A stretch of DNA of 64,000 bases from Nematostella vectensis (Eukaryota > Cnidaria > Anthozoa > Actiniaria > Edwardsiidae), in the NCBI RefSeq assembly GCF_932526225.1, contig NC_064035.1, positions 4,029,501-4,093,500 on the forward strand, written 5' to 3'. A program made the translations under genes and the position numbers. Shown here one piece after another: positions 10,908 through 22,078 of this stretch. A model generated the notes under the pieces. That model worked only from the letters and a program-made list of their open reading frames with translations. It had not been told where the DNA came from and did not search any database. Numbering within the stretch: position 1 is the first letter of the stretch; the number at the start of each line of letters is the position of its first letter.

Positions 10908-13900
10908 ATGATGAACACAGGCAAGGAAAATGTCTCTCCGTCTGCAATTAGTAGCCCAATCTTGGCGGAACGCGAGCTGGATTGTCTAAATGAGAACTTC
11001 CAAAAGGGTCTTGATTTGAATGGAGTTGTCGAAAAAGATGGCCGCCATTTCCTTGAAGTTATGAAAAAAGAAGCAGAAAGAATGACAAGAGTTTGCGAGA
11101 CATTAGATAAAGATATCAGCGAGAGTTCCGCGACTGAGGAAGGTTTGTTGTGCATGTGTGTAATGCCGTTTGTCACCCATAAAAGACAACAATCACATTG
11201 CAGAGATCATAATTGAAATGAAATCTTCTGCTGTTGTTGTATCATTCAAACATTGCTATGATTGTATTTATCCTGGCAATGTTACAAGGAGCATTACTTA
11301 AGTATTATATTTCCTCCTTTCCTTGAAAAAATGAAAGGACACATAATTAGTTCCTTTTAGTCCCCATACATTCTATCCTTTAACCACACTCTAATTATCC
11401 TCGAGCTCTATAGAATATTATTGATACATTTTGTTTTCCCTCTCTTTAATTGATTTTACCACTAACCTCGTGTTTCGTATCAAATTTGTAGTTTTATTTT
11501 ATTTTGGACCATGCCTACTTAATTGCTGCATGGTAGATGATATTATTTACATCATACACATGGCACCTGTTATCAACATTTTATTCGGATTTTGTAATTT
11601 TTGGCACAGCCGAGATTAGAGGTTATTACACCCAGAAAAGAGATATAACGTTCAGAGGATATAAATTTCAATGGTTTTTACATGTTCCAATTTCCATGCA
11701 CACACTGTGCTTTTTTTTTTACAAATGTGCATGCATGCAACCACATTCTCACTTAAAATGACTGAGTGCATATTAATGTGAATGTGGTTTTGTGTATAGC
11801 TTGATAATATAAACCTTTGGTAAAAACATGTCATAGAGGGAATTCAACACCCAAAATAGCACCCCAAACAACTACAGAACATGTTTGGAGTTGCATCTTC
11901 AATACTTCTAATTCCACTTGGTTTTAGGTTGTTAGTCTATTTTACTGCGAAATTAGAGTGAGTTTTCAAGTTGAGTTTCTAAACAGTTTGGAATGCTATC
12001 ACAACATGTCTACAATAGGTTTATGAGTGTAAAGAAACCATATCATATAACCTACATGATAACCTACTTGTCGTGGATTATTGTCAGTTAATATTGATCA
12101 TTTTCCTATATTTTTCATCATTGTGTTGTTTATAGACAAGGAGACATAAGATGCTACCAAGAGCTTTCATATAAAGCATCATTTGCAGATTCTTAGCATT
12201 CAACTTTGTAATGAATTCAATAGGCAACAATAATTGTTTGCCTGGCTCTTATGATAATGCTCAGATAAAACAAGACATAGCTTTCGTATCATTGAGGAGG
12301 TTTAATTGAAAGGCCAGGAAGTTGTGCAATTTACTAATGATTAAAAAAAAAGAAACAGCCTCTGTTGGAGGATGTTCTGACATTGTTCGTCTAGTGTAGG
12401 ATTTCTAAAGGGAGCATTCTTTCCCTGTTGGATATTATTTTATGCAATAGAGGCAATTGTTTGTTCAGGAAAGAAAGCCTTTATTCTATTGTTTTAAACC
12501 CTACACTAGATTTGAAACCCAAGGAAGTTTTTATTTCTTAATCTTAGTATTACTGAGACGGATTTCTTATAGATTCTGTGATGCTTCCTGTACCCCACCA
12601 GTTAAGTAAATTATCATGTATTCCCTGGATGGTAGCACAGCAGTATTAGGAAATGGTTTAATTTATTGCATTTTGAATTGGAAAACTCTTGTTTGCCTGC
12701 AAAATTGGAATTTTCTAGATCCCGAGAAGAGGTTCCTAGTGGCAACAGGGACATCTCAAAAGAATTTTTCATTCCCTATTTTTTTTACCATGACTCATTA
12801 TTGAAAGAAAACAGCATCAGCACACTTTGAAAATTGCTTTCATTATTTTTAATCAGCATAAATAATGGCAACGTGGTCATTGCTATTTTCTATGACTACA
12901 GTAAGCCTTGACTACCAAAAATAGTCATGTTAGCTAAACTAGAGTAGCAAGTCATATATAAGCTCTTGCTATCCTTATGTTTTGTAAAACTAAGAGCGTT
13001 TTTTAAAAACCATTTTCCTATTATTCCTTCTAAATGAAAAAAATTTTTTTTTGAAATGTTTGTATCATATTTTATATTGAAGAGAAGATGTCTCTGTCAT
13101 ATTTTTGTGTTAATTTTGTACAACATCATTTTATCATTTTCTGCAGTATTGCATTGTTTGCAGTTGATTTTAGCCAGACTTTCTCTACAGACACCTTAAT
13201 ATTGATACCTGAAAAAAGTACCAAGGATAGAAATTTTGCCAACCAAAAATACCAGATCCTGAACTGTATACTCATAGACATACCAATGATAGAAGCTTAC
13301 TGTACCAATGCCAAAAATATCCTAATATTTGATCACTTCCCTGGGGGAGAGAGATAAAGGAATTGTTGATTAATAGTGCACAGGACTTGTTGTCACTTTA
13401 TCATTTAATGACCTCATAGGAACACTCATTCTAACTATTTTATAAAATGGTTTCAGGAATGATTTGTTTGTTCATATGTTTGTTTGTTTGCTTTGAAGTT
13501 TGTGGCAAGGTGAGAGCCGCAATTGGAAAATCTAAACTATTGACAACGAAGAAGTTCAAGCAGTTCAAAGGGTTATGTGAATGCAACCTGGTAAGTATAG
13601 CACATACTTTACCAGGTTTGCTTTCTTAGAGGACATGTTCCCACCAACATCAATTCTCATTTGGAAAGTGGAAGTTTGGAACAAAAAGCAAAATGAGCTT
13701 TAAAATCATGAAAATAGATCATTTAGCTAGGTACTTAGCTACAGTGGGTACTTTTCATATGTCCCTTTTCATAGAATACTATTTGGCTTTTCCAAGCAAT
13801 GCAAGGCAAAAATAAAGTCTCCTAAAACTTTTTCATTAAAACTCTTCATTAATACTCTTCATTAATACTCTTTAATCATCTTTTAGGTGGGGCTACTGGA

Positions 13901-15005
13901 AGTAAAGGTTTTTGCATTAATCTCATTTTTGTTTTAAGGGAATTGGAGATCTAAATGGTATCAGGCCAACCAATGCAGACCTTGCTGGATTCTGGGACAT
14001 GGTTATGATTCAGGTATAGACAAATAGTTTCTTTATACCCCTATTTCAAATGTTGCACTTGGAAATCAACCCACAGTGCTTCATGGGTGATGTGTAAATG
14101 GCTGAACCCTGATGATTGAAAGCCATAAGAATGTTTGTAGGAACACAAACAATAATTCTACACCTTTTGAAGCCTGGATTTGTTTTTATTTATTTGATAC
14201 TCATGCATTACTGTAGGTAGATACATGGATTTTCACCTTATTTGGAATAGGAGTATACAGGAAATTTGGCTTAGCAAATAACAGTTTTACCACCGAAAGG
14301 TAAACAGGTCTCAAATATATTTCTGTGTAACAGCTAAGAGCCAATGGAATGAGATCGTTTTGAGGGTAGGCATGTGGAGTAGTTTAGAACCTGATCCTTA
14401 GTGCATGCCTGTTTAGATCAGGCATGGAACTGGCCTCGCTGTACCAGCTGTACCATTTTAAATAAAAAAATATTAAAATATAATAAAATTCACAATTTTC
14501 TGCATTGTTTATGTAGTATTTATTTTTACTACATACTTTGTGTACAAGTATATTTAAGTGTACTATGTGAGGTCTACAGAATTTTTTTTATAGGTTAGAA
14601 ACTTCTTCATTTTCTAAGAGGTCAGATGACAAGGTTGTGAAATTTTGATCCTGATAAATGCATTTTTTTTTTCAGGTTGATGATGTTAATTCCATGTTTG
14701 AGGCATTAGAGGAACTTAGACAAAATGATTGGCAAGAGAAGTTCAAACCAGCAGAAAATGGAGATGGACTTACTAGAACACCTTCTTTATCTAAAAAAGC
14801 CTCTTCACTGACTAGGCAACCTTCATTTGGTAAGGTTCCATTGACAAGACAAAGATCCAAAGAAGAAGTAAAAGAAGTAGAAGCAAAGCAAAGAGCTGCT
14901 GCCAGGCAGAGGTTGGCCGCTGCTAAAAGAGCAGCCCGAAAAAAAGCAAATCGGAACAGTAATCCTCTGGACAATGTGGAAATATTCTGTTCCCCACATA
15001 AATGA
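10908..15005 (+). CDS. Small GKAP/DLGAP-domain protein with KEN box
   Basis: Four exons: 10908-11142, 13499-13590, 13939-14013, 14676-15005 (stop TGA), giving 243 aa. Phases agree: exon 1 ends in GAG-GAA-G and exon 2 supplies TT, making EEVCGKV. The C-terminal two thirds match the conserved end of the GKAP (disks-large-associated) family: VCGKVRAAIGKSKLL, KFKQFKGLCECNL, LAGFWDMVMIQVDDV, then a basic coiled tail QRAAARQRLAAAKRAARKKA. Vertebrate relatives are the synaptic scaffolds DLGAP1-4 and the mitotic microtubule protein DLGAP5/HURP. The start is the ATG at 10908 (MMNTGKENVSPS), chosen because it precedes the KEN motif; an upstream in-frame ATG at about 10815 exists. The KEN motif and small size suggest a HURP-like cell-cycle role, which is inference. 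Intron 1 (2.4 kb) holds the inverted-repeat element at 12391. Confidence 0.85.
12391..12509. mobile_element. Possible short MITE in GKAP gene intron 1
   Basis: The left end CTAGTGTAGGATTTCTAAA and the right end, read inverted, CTAGTGTAGGGTTTAAAAC match with few differences. An inner pair, TTCTTTCC and GGAAAGAA, extends the fold to a 119-bp imperfect hairpin. No target-site duplication is clear. Confidence 0.4.
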
Positions 15006-15292
15006 AAAAAACAACAACAGATAAATATATCATCAAAGAAAAGAATAATTTAATACTATTTGAAAGGTGTGTACAAAGAAGTTAGTTTTAGTTTATATCT
15101 ACAGCCATGCCTAGCCATGTTTGGGCATCTAGCCAAAAAGGAGAAATTGCCAGATACCATGAGCGAGGAAGATAGTGTTATGTGATAGAATGTATTTGGC
15201 TGCCCTGACAGGCGTTTGAACTGTATAAATGCGATTGAGCATTTTCATTTGCTTATGTCTATATTTCAAGTGGTTTTCATTAACATGTGATC

Positions 15293-15329
15293 AATAAATC
15301 AAAATCAATGAAGAAAGGAGCCCAATAAA
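15293..15329 (+). promoter_or_regulatory. Poly(A) signals of the GKAP-domain gene
   Basis: AATAAA hexamers at 15293-15298 and 15324-15329, about 290-320 nt after the stop codon. They are in the position expected for the 3' end of the plus-strand transcript. Confidence 0.5.
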
Positions 15330-17067
15330 GAGTAATAATATTTCATAGTGTATTTTCGTGGTTAAAGAAAACCACTAATTCATAGTTTGCATTTCAGAAA
15401 AATAGCAAGCAAGCATTGCTTTGATATGATTTTTTTATGTACAGAGATAAAAGGGTTAGTAAAGCACTGAAAAATTCTGTACAGAAAAAAATAATTAGCA
15501 TGAAATTTTGTAGGTGAAGAATAAGAAAGTTCATTTGCCACTTGTAGTTTTGTATAATTGCCATCCCTGCGACCATCTCCATGCCATCTCCACGATTGAA
15601 CCGCTAAAATGGCTGGCAAACTTCTATTTATTAGTAACTATTATTTGTAGAATAGCGAGTTCTGTTCAGTGTTCTTATGTTGTTTTGATTATTTTATCAA
15701 TTTGTTGTATACTCCTATTTAAAAAAGAAACGTTGCCAATTCAAATGGCAAATGCTAGTCCATTGCCTATTGTATTGATGATTTGTAAGAATGAAGATAA
15801 TAAATTAACATATCGTATGATTTTTTCGGGTATTCTGTAGAAATAAGAGCAATTTCTTTTTTCACGAAGAACTGCTTATTTACATTTTCCATTTGCTAAT
15901 TGCAACGTTTTTTTTAATAGGAGTGTAAGAGCTTCAACAAGTTGATGGCTATTAGGAAGGGTTACAGGACCATATTTGAATTTGACTGATAAGAATGTTT
16001 GCCCGTCCTAAATGTCTGTGATTAAACATTTTGTCTGGTCAGTTCTTCATACTGGTTAATCGTTTCAAAATAAACATTGTTGCTTATGCTTGGCCATAGT
16101 TTACTTGTCTCCTCTGTGTTGCTACAGTCTCTGATGACTCCTAGGAACAACCCATCAACAGATACATTGAGGCACTAGGCCACAAATGCAGGCCCATAGC
16201 CAGGAGTTCATTCCCCCATTTAGCAGTACTATTCCTAGCTAGCAGTGGTATTTATTTTTCTTTCATTTGAGTGGATCTTCCAGTCAAGTGGGTTGGTTCT
16301 TCCAAACCCCTTAAACCTCTCCTTGGTTACAGACTTGAAATGTCTCAAAGGTGGGGGACTGCAGAAGAATACGATGTCATAACTAGGGGTGACAATCTTC
16401 AATTAAAATTTACCAAAGGGAATTGTCCAGATGATTGGTTTTAATTAACACATGGAACAGAGTGGTTTTCAAAATCCTGTACAACAATATGTAATTGCCA
16501 AGCCAGAACAAAAGAGAACAATGACATTACAGTGTACTAAATAAACTAAAAAGTGTTTCACAGGTTTTTGAAAACCACTCTATTGCATTAAGCATAAATA
16601 AACTTTGTCTTTTTTTAGTAGTATTACTTTGTTACTGTTTGGAAAGAGGATTATCCTTCAGGAAATTACCTACTTTTGTCGGCCATGGGAGGAGGGGGTT
16701 TGGTCAGAGGGCAGAAGAGAGAATAGCATAACCTTTTGTTCCTTTTTATTTTGTAAAAGCTATGGTACAATAACAAAAAAAATTCCATACAGCTGGGAAC
16801 TATTGTACAACTACAAAATTAATGTTGTATTTTAAGTATCATTTCCTATTATGGAACTTAGTTTAAATCTATTAAACATTAAAACAAAAAATGAAGGAAA
16901 ATGTACTTCCTCATCATTAATCCTTACAAAACAAATAAACAAGTTTAAAAAAGTTAGTATAAACCTTACAAAATTAGCTGTTTACAGTAGCTGCCCATCC
17001 AGACCACTAGCAAACTGGATGTAACACTCTAAGTGCTCCATAACTTTAAGGTAATAAGTAGACTTGG
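15330..17067. other. Convergent intergenic region, GKAP gene to LITAF gene
   Basis: Spacer between two converging genes. One possible terminal exon is seen at 15921-15989 on the plus strand: a T-rich tract and AG followed by 22 open codons and TGA. Its family is unknown. A fragment at about 16280-16340 resembles the repeat near 9025. Otherwise it is AT-rich with no recognised gene. Confidence 0.4.
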
Positions 17068-19295
17068 TTAAAGACGAGTGAAAACTCCAACCTGCCTCTG
17101 GCAGTTGGGACAAGAGTGGACCACATCTTTGCAACCATCAAGGACAAATGGCAAGAAACAGCAAGGCCAGCTGGAAAATTACACACAACCATCAGTATAC
17201 ATCACAGTAATGCAAGGCATTTTATGATTTGATTAATAATGGCCATAACAGGTGGATGATATAGGGTATCCCCCCTCATATTCATGACAGCGATCGTTAG
17301 CCTGCTTACAGTGTGTGACACTAAAGGCCTGGCTTAACAATTTAAACGTGCGCTTTTTCTGTTATGATTATTTGAGAGATCAATGTGGCGCCATAGGAAT
17401 TTCGAGCTGTGATTGGATAAAAGCATGGACAATAAAACGTACATTCAACACAAATGATTGATGAAAATGTTTTGATCTCGTTCAAATATCTGGATGTGCT
17501 GTTGCTGTGCTAATTGAGTGCCATGTTTTGTGGGTGGCTAAACAAACATGTTTGAATGTGTAGCCAGGCCTCAAGGGAAGCACAGTATGTTTTTTCCCTG
17601 TAATTCTCAAAAGCTTAACATTAAAAAAGAAAGTAATTCAAATAAAAATTATAATATAAATATGAGGGAAGAAGATGCTTTTCATATCTTCCTTCTCCAC
17701 ACCTTCTCTTGGTTATTTTTCACTCTGGTTTGTGCACATGCAACAGGCCCGTACCCAGGATTTTTCTGGTGACTTTTTTTTTTATCTTTTATTCACTTTT
17801 ATGATTTCTAGTTTTGTCTACAAACAACATGTCTATTGGGAACCGGAAGTGGCTTTTCGCTATTGTTGGGGGTGGGAATGCTCCCCTTGCACCCCCCCCC
17901 CCTGGGTCTGGGCCTGTGCAATAGCCATGTCATGCTCTATTTCCTTGTCTATTTGCATGTAATATTTGCCTGGTGAAAATGGGCCTTAAGAATAAAAGAG
18001 TCTCCTTCAAATTTCATTAAGACTTAAAGACAGCTGTTTCACCCTATCCTTTTCAATAGTTTTTTTTTTTAGTTAAAAATCCAAACTTATATTCAACTTT
18101 ATTATGAGAAAGGCATATCATTTTGCTAAAATAGAAAAATGAGAAAGTGTTAATAACTTAAGGACATTTCACAACACCTGCACAAGATGCTGTTGATATA
18201 TATTTAAACCTTTTTTGCCTTTATATGGCTTTTGCTGTTGGTTTTAAGACAAATCGGCCGGAACCACTGCAAACAGCCTACACTTAAAGCCGCATTGTCA
18301 CCAGTTTACTTCCGGAGGTCCGAAGGAAACCTCAACCGTTAAAAGACAAAAGAACCTATTAAAACCCGAGATATTAAACAGGCCATCCTCTATAAATTAT
18401 CAATCACATCCTCAAAGAAACTTTCAATAAACACACTGCTTTCAATATTTTGAAATATTTTTCGCTTTTTCCGTTAAAAATCGTAATCGACTAGAAGTAA
18501 ACTTGTGATAATGCGGCTTTAAACAATAAATTATCCTTGTTATATGAAGTGAGTGCGGGGGCGTTAAAATATGATGTAAGTTCTAATTATTCCTCTCGGA
18601 TGCGTTTTATCTGCCTTGATGAGTATCGAAAAGAGGGAATAAAAAGCGGTTTTGATTAAATACCATGTATTGACTTATTACATTTGAGAAGCAAGCATTG
18701 ATAAGCACAATACACTTTAACGAAAGAAATTTGGAAGATGTTAACTCTAAGTAACGTTTTTTTACGTGTTAGTAACATCGCGTGCTCTCCTGTTATAACT
18801 CATTATAAGTAAGTAATGCCTGGTTCAAAAAGCCATTATTTAACCTCTTTTCCCTTTTGTGTACGCTTGCAATCTGATCTTGCTCATATCATTAGTATAA
18901 CTAGCCTGCTATTAGACATTTCCCCTACTTAACTAAACATTAAGGTTTTGCTAATATCTATTACTTAAGTCTGAAAGTCAGTGTCTTGAACGATACTTAC
19001 AAGAAACAAAATATAACGAGGCAGATGAGCCAGGCGCATGTTCCTGGGACGTAAGATGTGGCAGTCACTATGGTAGCTTGACAGTAAGGGCAAACCATAC
19101 TAGTCGGGCTCTCGCCAAAGCTAACTCCGCCAGTTACTACCACCGTTGGTTGTTGCTGGATGACTGTAGTGTGTTGTTGTGGTGGATTGATGCCATAGCC
19201 TGGAGGCCAATAGCCCGGTTGCTGAGGCCCGTAGCCCGGTTGTGGGGGGTAGGCAGCCTTGCTTGGGTCGTATATGGAGGAGGTGCGGTAGACAT
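17068..19295 (-). CDS. LITAF-domain membrane protein (apparent frameshift in exon 1)
   Basis: Two minus-strand exons: 19001-19295 and 17068-17170 (stop TAA at 17068-17070), joined by a 1.8-kb GT-AG intron with matching phase (TT + C). Exon 1 encodes a Pro/Gly/Tyr/Gln-rich N-terminus (PPQPGYGPQQPGYWPPGYG), then MVCPYCQATIVT and the hydrophobic CAWLICLVIFCFF. Exon 2 supplies WPCCFLPFVLDGCKDVVHSC with PNC. These are the CxxC, membrane-dipping helix and HxCPxC parts of the LITAF/SIMPLE/CDIP1 zinc domain, found on late endosomes and lysosomes. The ATG at 19295 gives MSTAPPPYTT, a typical PPxY (Nedd4-binding) start, but it is one base out of frame with the rest; a C6 run at 19244-19249 lies between them. 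This is either a homopolymer sequencing error, an allele defect, or a different true start. Confidence 0.8.
17744..17916. mobile_element. MITE copy, CAGGCCCGTACCCAGG family
   Basis: Begins CAGGCCCGTACCCAGGATTT and ends CCCTGGGTCTGGGCCTG, an imperfect terminal inverted repeat of the same family as the elements at 27980, 38812, 50223 and 57152. The interior includes AACCGGAAGTGG and a C-rich right arm. It lies in the LITAF-domain gene intron. Confidence 0.6.
18284..18522. mobile_element. MITE with about 28-bp terminal inverted repeats
   Basis: The left end TTAAAGCCGCATTGTCACCA continues to AGTTTACTTC; the right end, read inverted, is TTAAAGCCGCATTATCACAA followed by the same GTTTACTTC. The ends therefore match over about 28 bp with two or three differences. 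The element is 239 bp, non-coding, and lies inside the LITAF-domain gene intron. Confidence 0.7.
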
Positions 19296-21661
19296 TGATG
19301 CCAAAACGGTACGCGGAAATTACTTGGGAGAAATGGCTTCCACTTGGTCAGCACTCGTTCAAACGGCTAAGAAGGACGGACATTAGAATAAAGTAATTAG
19401 CATATTTACATTAGAGTCAAGTCTCTCACGGTCGTATGCTCGTCGTACAGACGTAAAGTGAGAGATCGTCAGCGTTCTTATGTTTTTCTTGTTTATTTGG
19501 CATTTATAACTGATATCTACGGCTGTGTTCTACCAAATGTACTTTGCAAAAGTCGTGTCAGTTTCTGGTTTGAGACTCTTTCTCTTCTGTAGCAAGCAAT
19601 TCCATGTATCAGCGTGTGGCGAGCTGCATGGTGAAATGTGCAAAAACGAATATGAATGATAGCGGTATTTGACTGCAGTTTTGTCCCGAGGGGGCTGGGG
19701 CTTTTCTCTGTTTTGTACAGGGTCAAAGTCTAATCCCCACCCTTCCCCGGGACCATGGGGGTGGGGGTTTCAATTGACTAGTGCATTAAATTGTTATTTT
19801 TTTCGCTACTTTGCAGTATTTTATATTTTGAGTCTATTTTTCCACAGCTATGTCCAGTCCAGAACTACTATGATTGCAAGTCATTGCCCAAGAAATAAAA
19901 CAAAATTGATTGCTACATTATTTTAAACCAAGGAAAACACAGCCATGGAGGAGACACAGATTCTTTAGAAATCAGTAGGCTCCAGTGAATACTGCTGTGT
20001 ACACTAGGAGATAAATTATGTATAGCACACTATATCGTTAACACATGAGCAGTAATCTTTTCAGTGGCTATTATCATGGCCACCACTTAGACCAAAATAG
20101 CTTACTGGGTATGTACAGGCATGCAGCTTGGAGTGGGCACACGGGTTGTGTCCCTCTCAATCAATCACCAAAAAGCAGTCTTTTTTTAAATATAATTATT
20201 TTCCATAATATCTATGACTGCACATCCCCTCCATAGCTAATCAGACTGTTTGTTATGGTTATCAGACTTAACCTTTCCCTTTCTAGACATACAATGCCTT
20301 CAATTAAGTATTTTCTTTGGTTTAATAAAATTAATAAGACTACAAGCAATTGTTTTTGTTCCTTTTCTCTTATAAAACAAACAGAGAAACCATGAAATAA
20401 AGGGTTAGTGATCAGCCAAGAAAGTGGCTGCGAAGAAAAGGGGGTCTTGCATAAGTCTGGCTCATGGAAAATGTGCGAACTGCCCCACACAAATCTAAAA
20501 TAAGAATATGAGTTTAACCCTTGCAATTGAATGACCATCCAATCTATGAGCTCGAGCACTTCACTTCTCCACGAGAACTTCTTGTTGTAGAGAACTTCTA
20601 GTTGTAGAGAACTTCTAGTTGTAGAGAACTTCTAGTTGTATATATGTTGACTATGTTAGCTGGCCCTCCGAAAATTCAGAAACTAAAAACGGATGAAAAT
20701 AAACTTGCATTATTATTATTTCTTGCATTATTTGTGATCTCACCGTAAATATAGTTTTCTTGTACAAAACGTATCGCATACTTATCACATAGAATTCGTG
20801 GCAAGACAGGGCTGTCACAAGAAGCCTGGGGCCGAGGCTATAAAGTATAGTGAGTTGACAGGTTCTCTTGATAATAGACGTCTGATAGTGTATGCTTATG
20901 CAGCGAGCAGACTAACAATGTTTGAAAGTAATTTAATGAAGGGAATAATCTTACAATTTTTACAAAATAAAACTCCATGACCAAAATTACACATAATAAT
21001 GTGACATTATGTGACATGCCCAACACAGTGTTTTAGGTTATGGTGTGGCACGGTCTACCCTGTTGCGGAAAAAGGGATTGCCTGATAAAACGGCAGGGAA
21101 ATGGGGTTTAAGAAGAAGGATATCTATATTTCAAAGCTAAAGATGAACGGTCAGTATTTCGTGCAAAGGAAATCTCTACCGTTCCTGGTAATATAATAGT
21201 TTTTTTGTTATCTGGTTAAAAGGCCTTTGCAGATTCTCTCTTCGCCGAGCCAAAAGGAAACATCTATTTCCGTAACTAGCCCATCCCTTCCCCTTTTCTC
21301 CATAACAGAGTTGAATCGCTAATAATAATAATTTTCCTCCCAAATTCTCCCTTGTCTTTCTAGGTCGACTTGCACGTTTCCAAATAAGGTGGTACGGTGG
21401 TATGTAGAATGTCTCACGGCGAGCAATGCCTAGAACCTTATGGGTCGTAACAAAGCCAGGCACACGACGCTATTGTTGAGACTGCAGTTGATCGGTGTCT
21501 GTCAGACAGTGCATACTAAATCAAATAAATTAGCTTTACTCTGTATGTGTAATCACTTTTTAATGGGTAAACATCAGGGAACAGTCACCACTTCTATAGT
21601 AGCGTCTGTGGTACAAAAAGGTCATTGCTAATTCAATGGGAGGTAAGAATTAAGTGAAGGT
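19296..21661. other. Intergenic region, LITAF gene to bHLH gene
   Basis: Divergent spacer that should carry the promoters of the LITAF-domain gene (left) and the bHLH gene (right). No conserved coding segment was recognised on either strand. The minus-strand open frame at 20212-20559 has no family motif. It contains the 17-bp tandem repeat at 20573-20640. Confidence 0.45.
20573..20640. repeat. 17-bp tandem repeat, about 4 copies
   Basis: Four copies of GTAGAGAACTTCTAGTT, the first with one substitution. Short, non-coding. Confidence 0.85.
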
Positions 21662-22078
21662 ATGAAATGTGACGGCTATGCAGAAATGGAAAAAGTATCG
21701 TTTAGTCGAATAAACAAAACGCGACGAGCAAGACGTCGGACCCGCCGGCTCACGGGTGTAAGCAAACAGAGGCGAACCGCAAACGAAAGAGAACGGAATA
21801 GAGTACAACAAGTCAATGCAGCCTTTGAAACTTTGAGGAAAAAAATTCCATTAAGAGCCTTGGAGAAAAAGCCTTCAAAAATAGACACAATACGACTGGC
21901 GACACGATACATCCAAGACCTGACACAGCTACTGAGCCTAGCGGAGACGGAAGGTCGCATTACTAGTCCAAGCAGCTCGAATGGAAGCGTCTATTCAAGT
22001 ACTATTGCGGATCACGATGGAAGCCTTTATTCAAGTACTACCGATCAGGATGGAAAAACTGATGAAGATTCCTCTTGA
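21662..22078 (+). CDS. bHLH transcription factor (single exon, 138 aa)
   Basis: Intronless frame from ATG 21662 to TGA 22078. An Arg-rich leader (RRARRRTRR, residues 21-29) precedes a complete bHLH domain at residues 36-91: basic region QRRTANERERNR with the Glu and Arg that contact an E-box, helix 1 VNAAFETLRKKIP, a loop with PSK, and helix 2 IDTIRLATRYIQDLTQLL. The basic region mixes achaete-scute-like (NERERNR) and PTF1/FIGLA/Twist-like (AN.RER, SKIDTIRLA.RYI) features, so it is a class A tissue-specific factor of uncertain subfamily. The tail contains a recent imperfect 12-residue duplication, GSVYSST... and GSLYSST... (residues 108-131), and is Ser/Asp-rich. Such factors bind E-boxes as heterodimers with E proteins; that partner is inferred from family knowledge. 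Confidence 0.9.
   Translation: MKCDGYAEMEKVSFSRINKTRRARRRTRRLTGVSKQRRTANERERNRVQQVNAAFETLRKKIPLRALEKKPSKIDTIRLATRYIQDLTQLLSLAETEGRITSPSSSNGSVYSSTIADHDGSLYSSTTDQDGKTDEDSS

Noticed and set aside
20212-20559. 115-codon minus-strand open frame
   Set aside because: No recognisable motif, no plausible splice partners, AT-rich composition.
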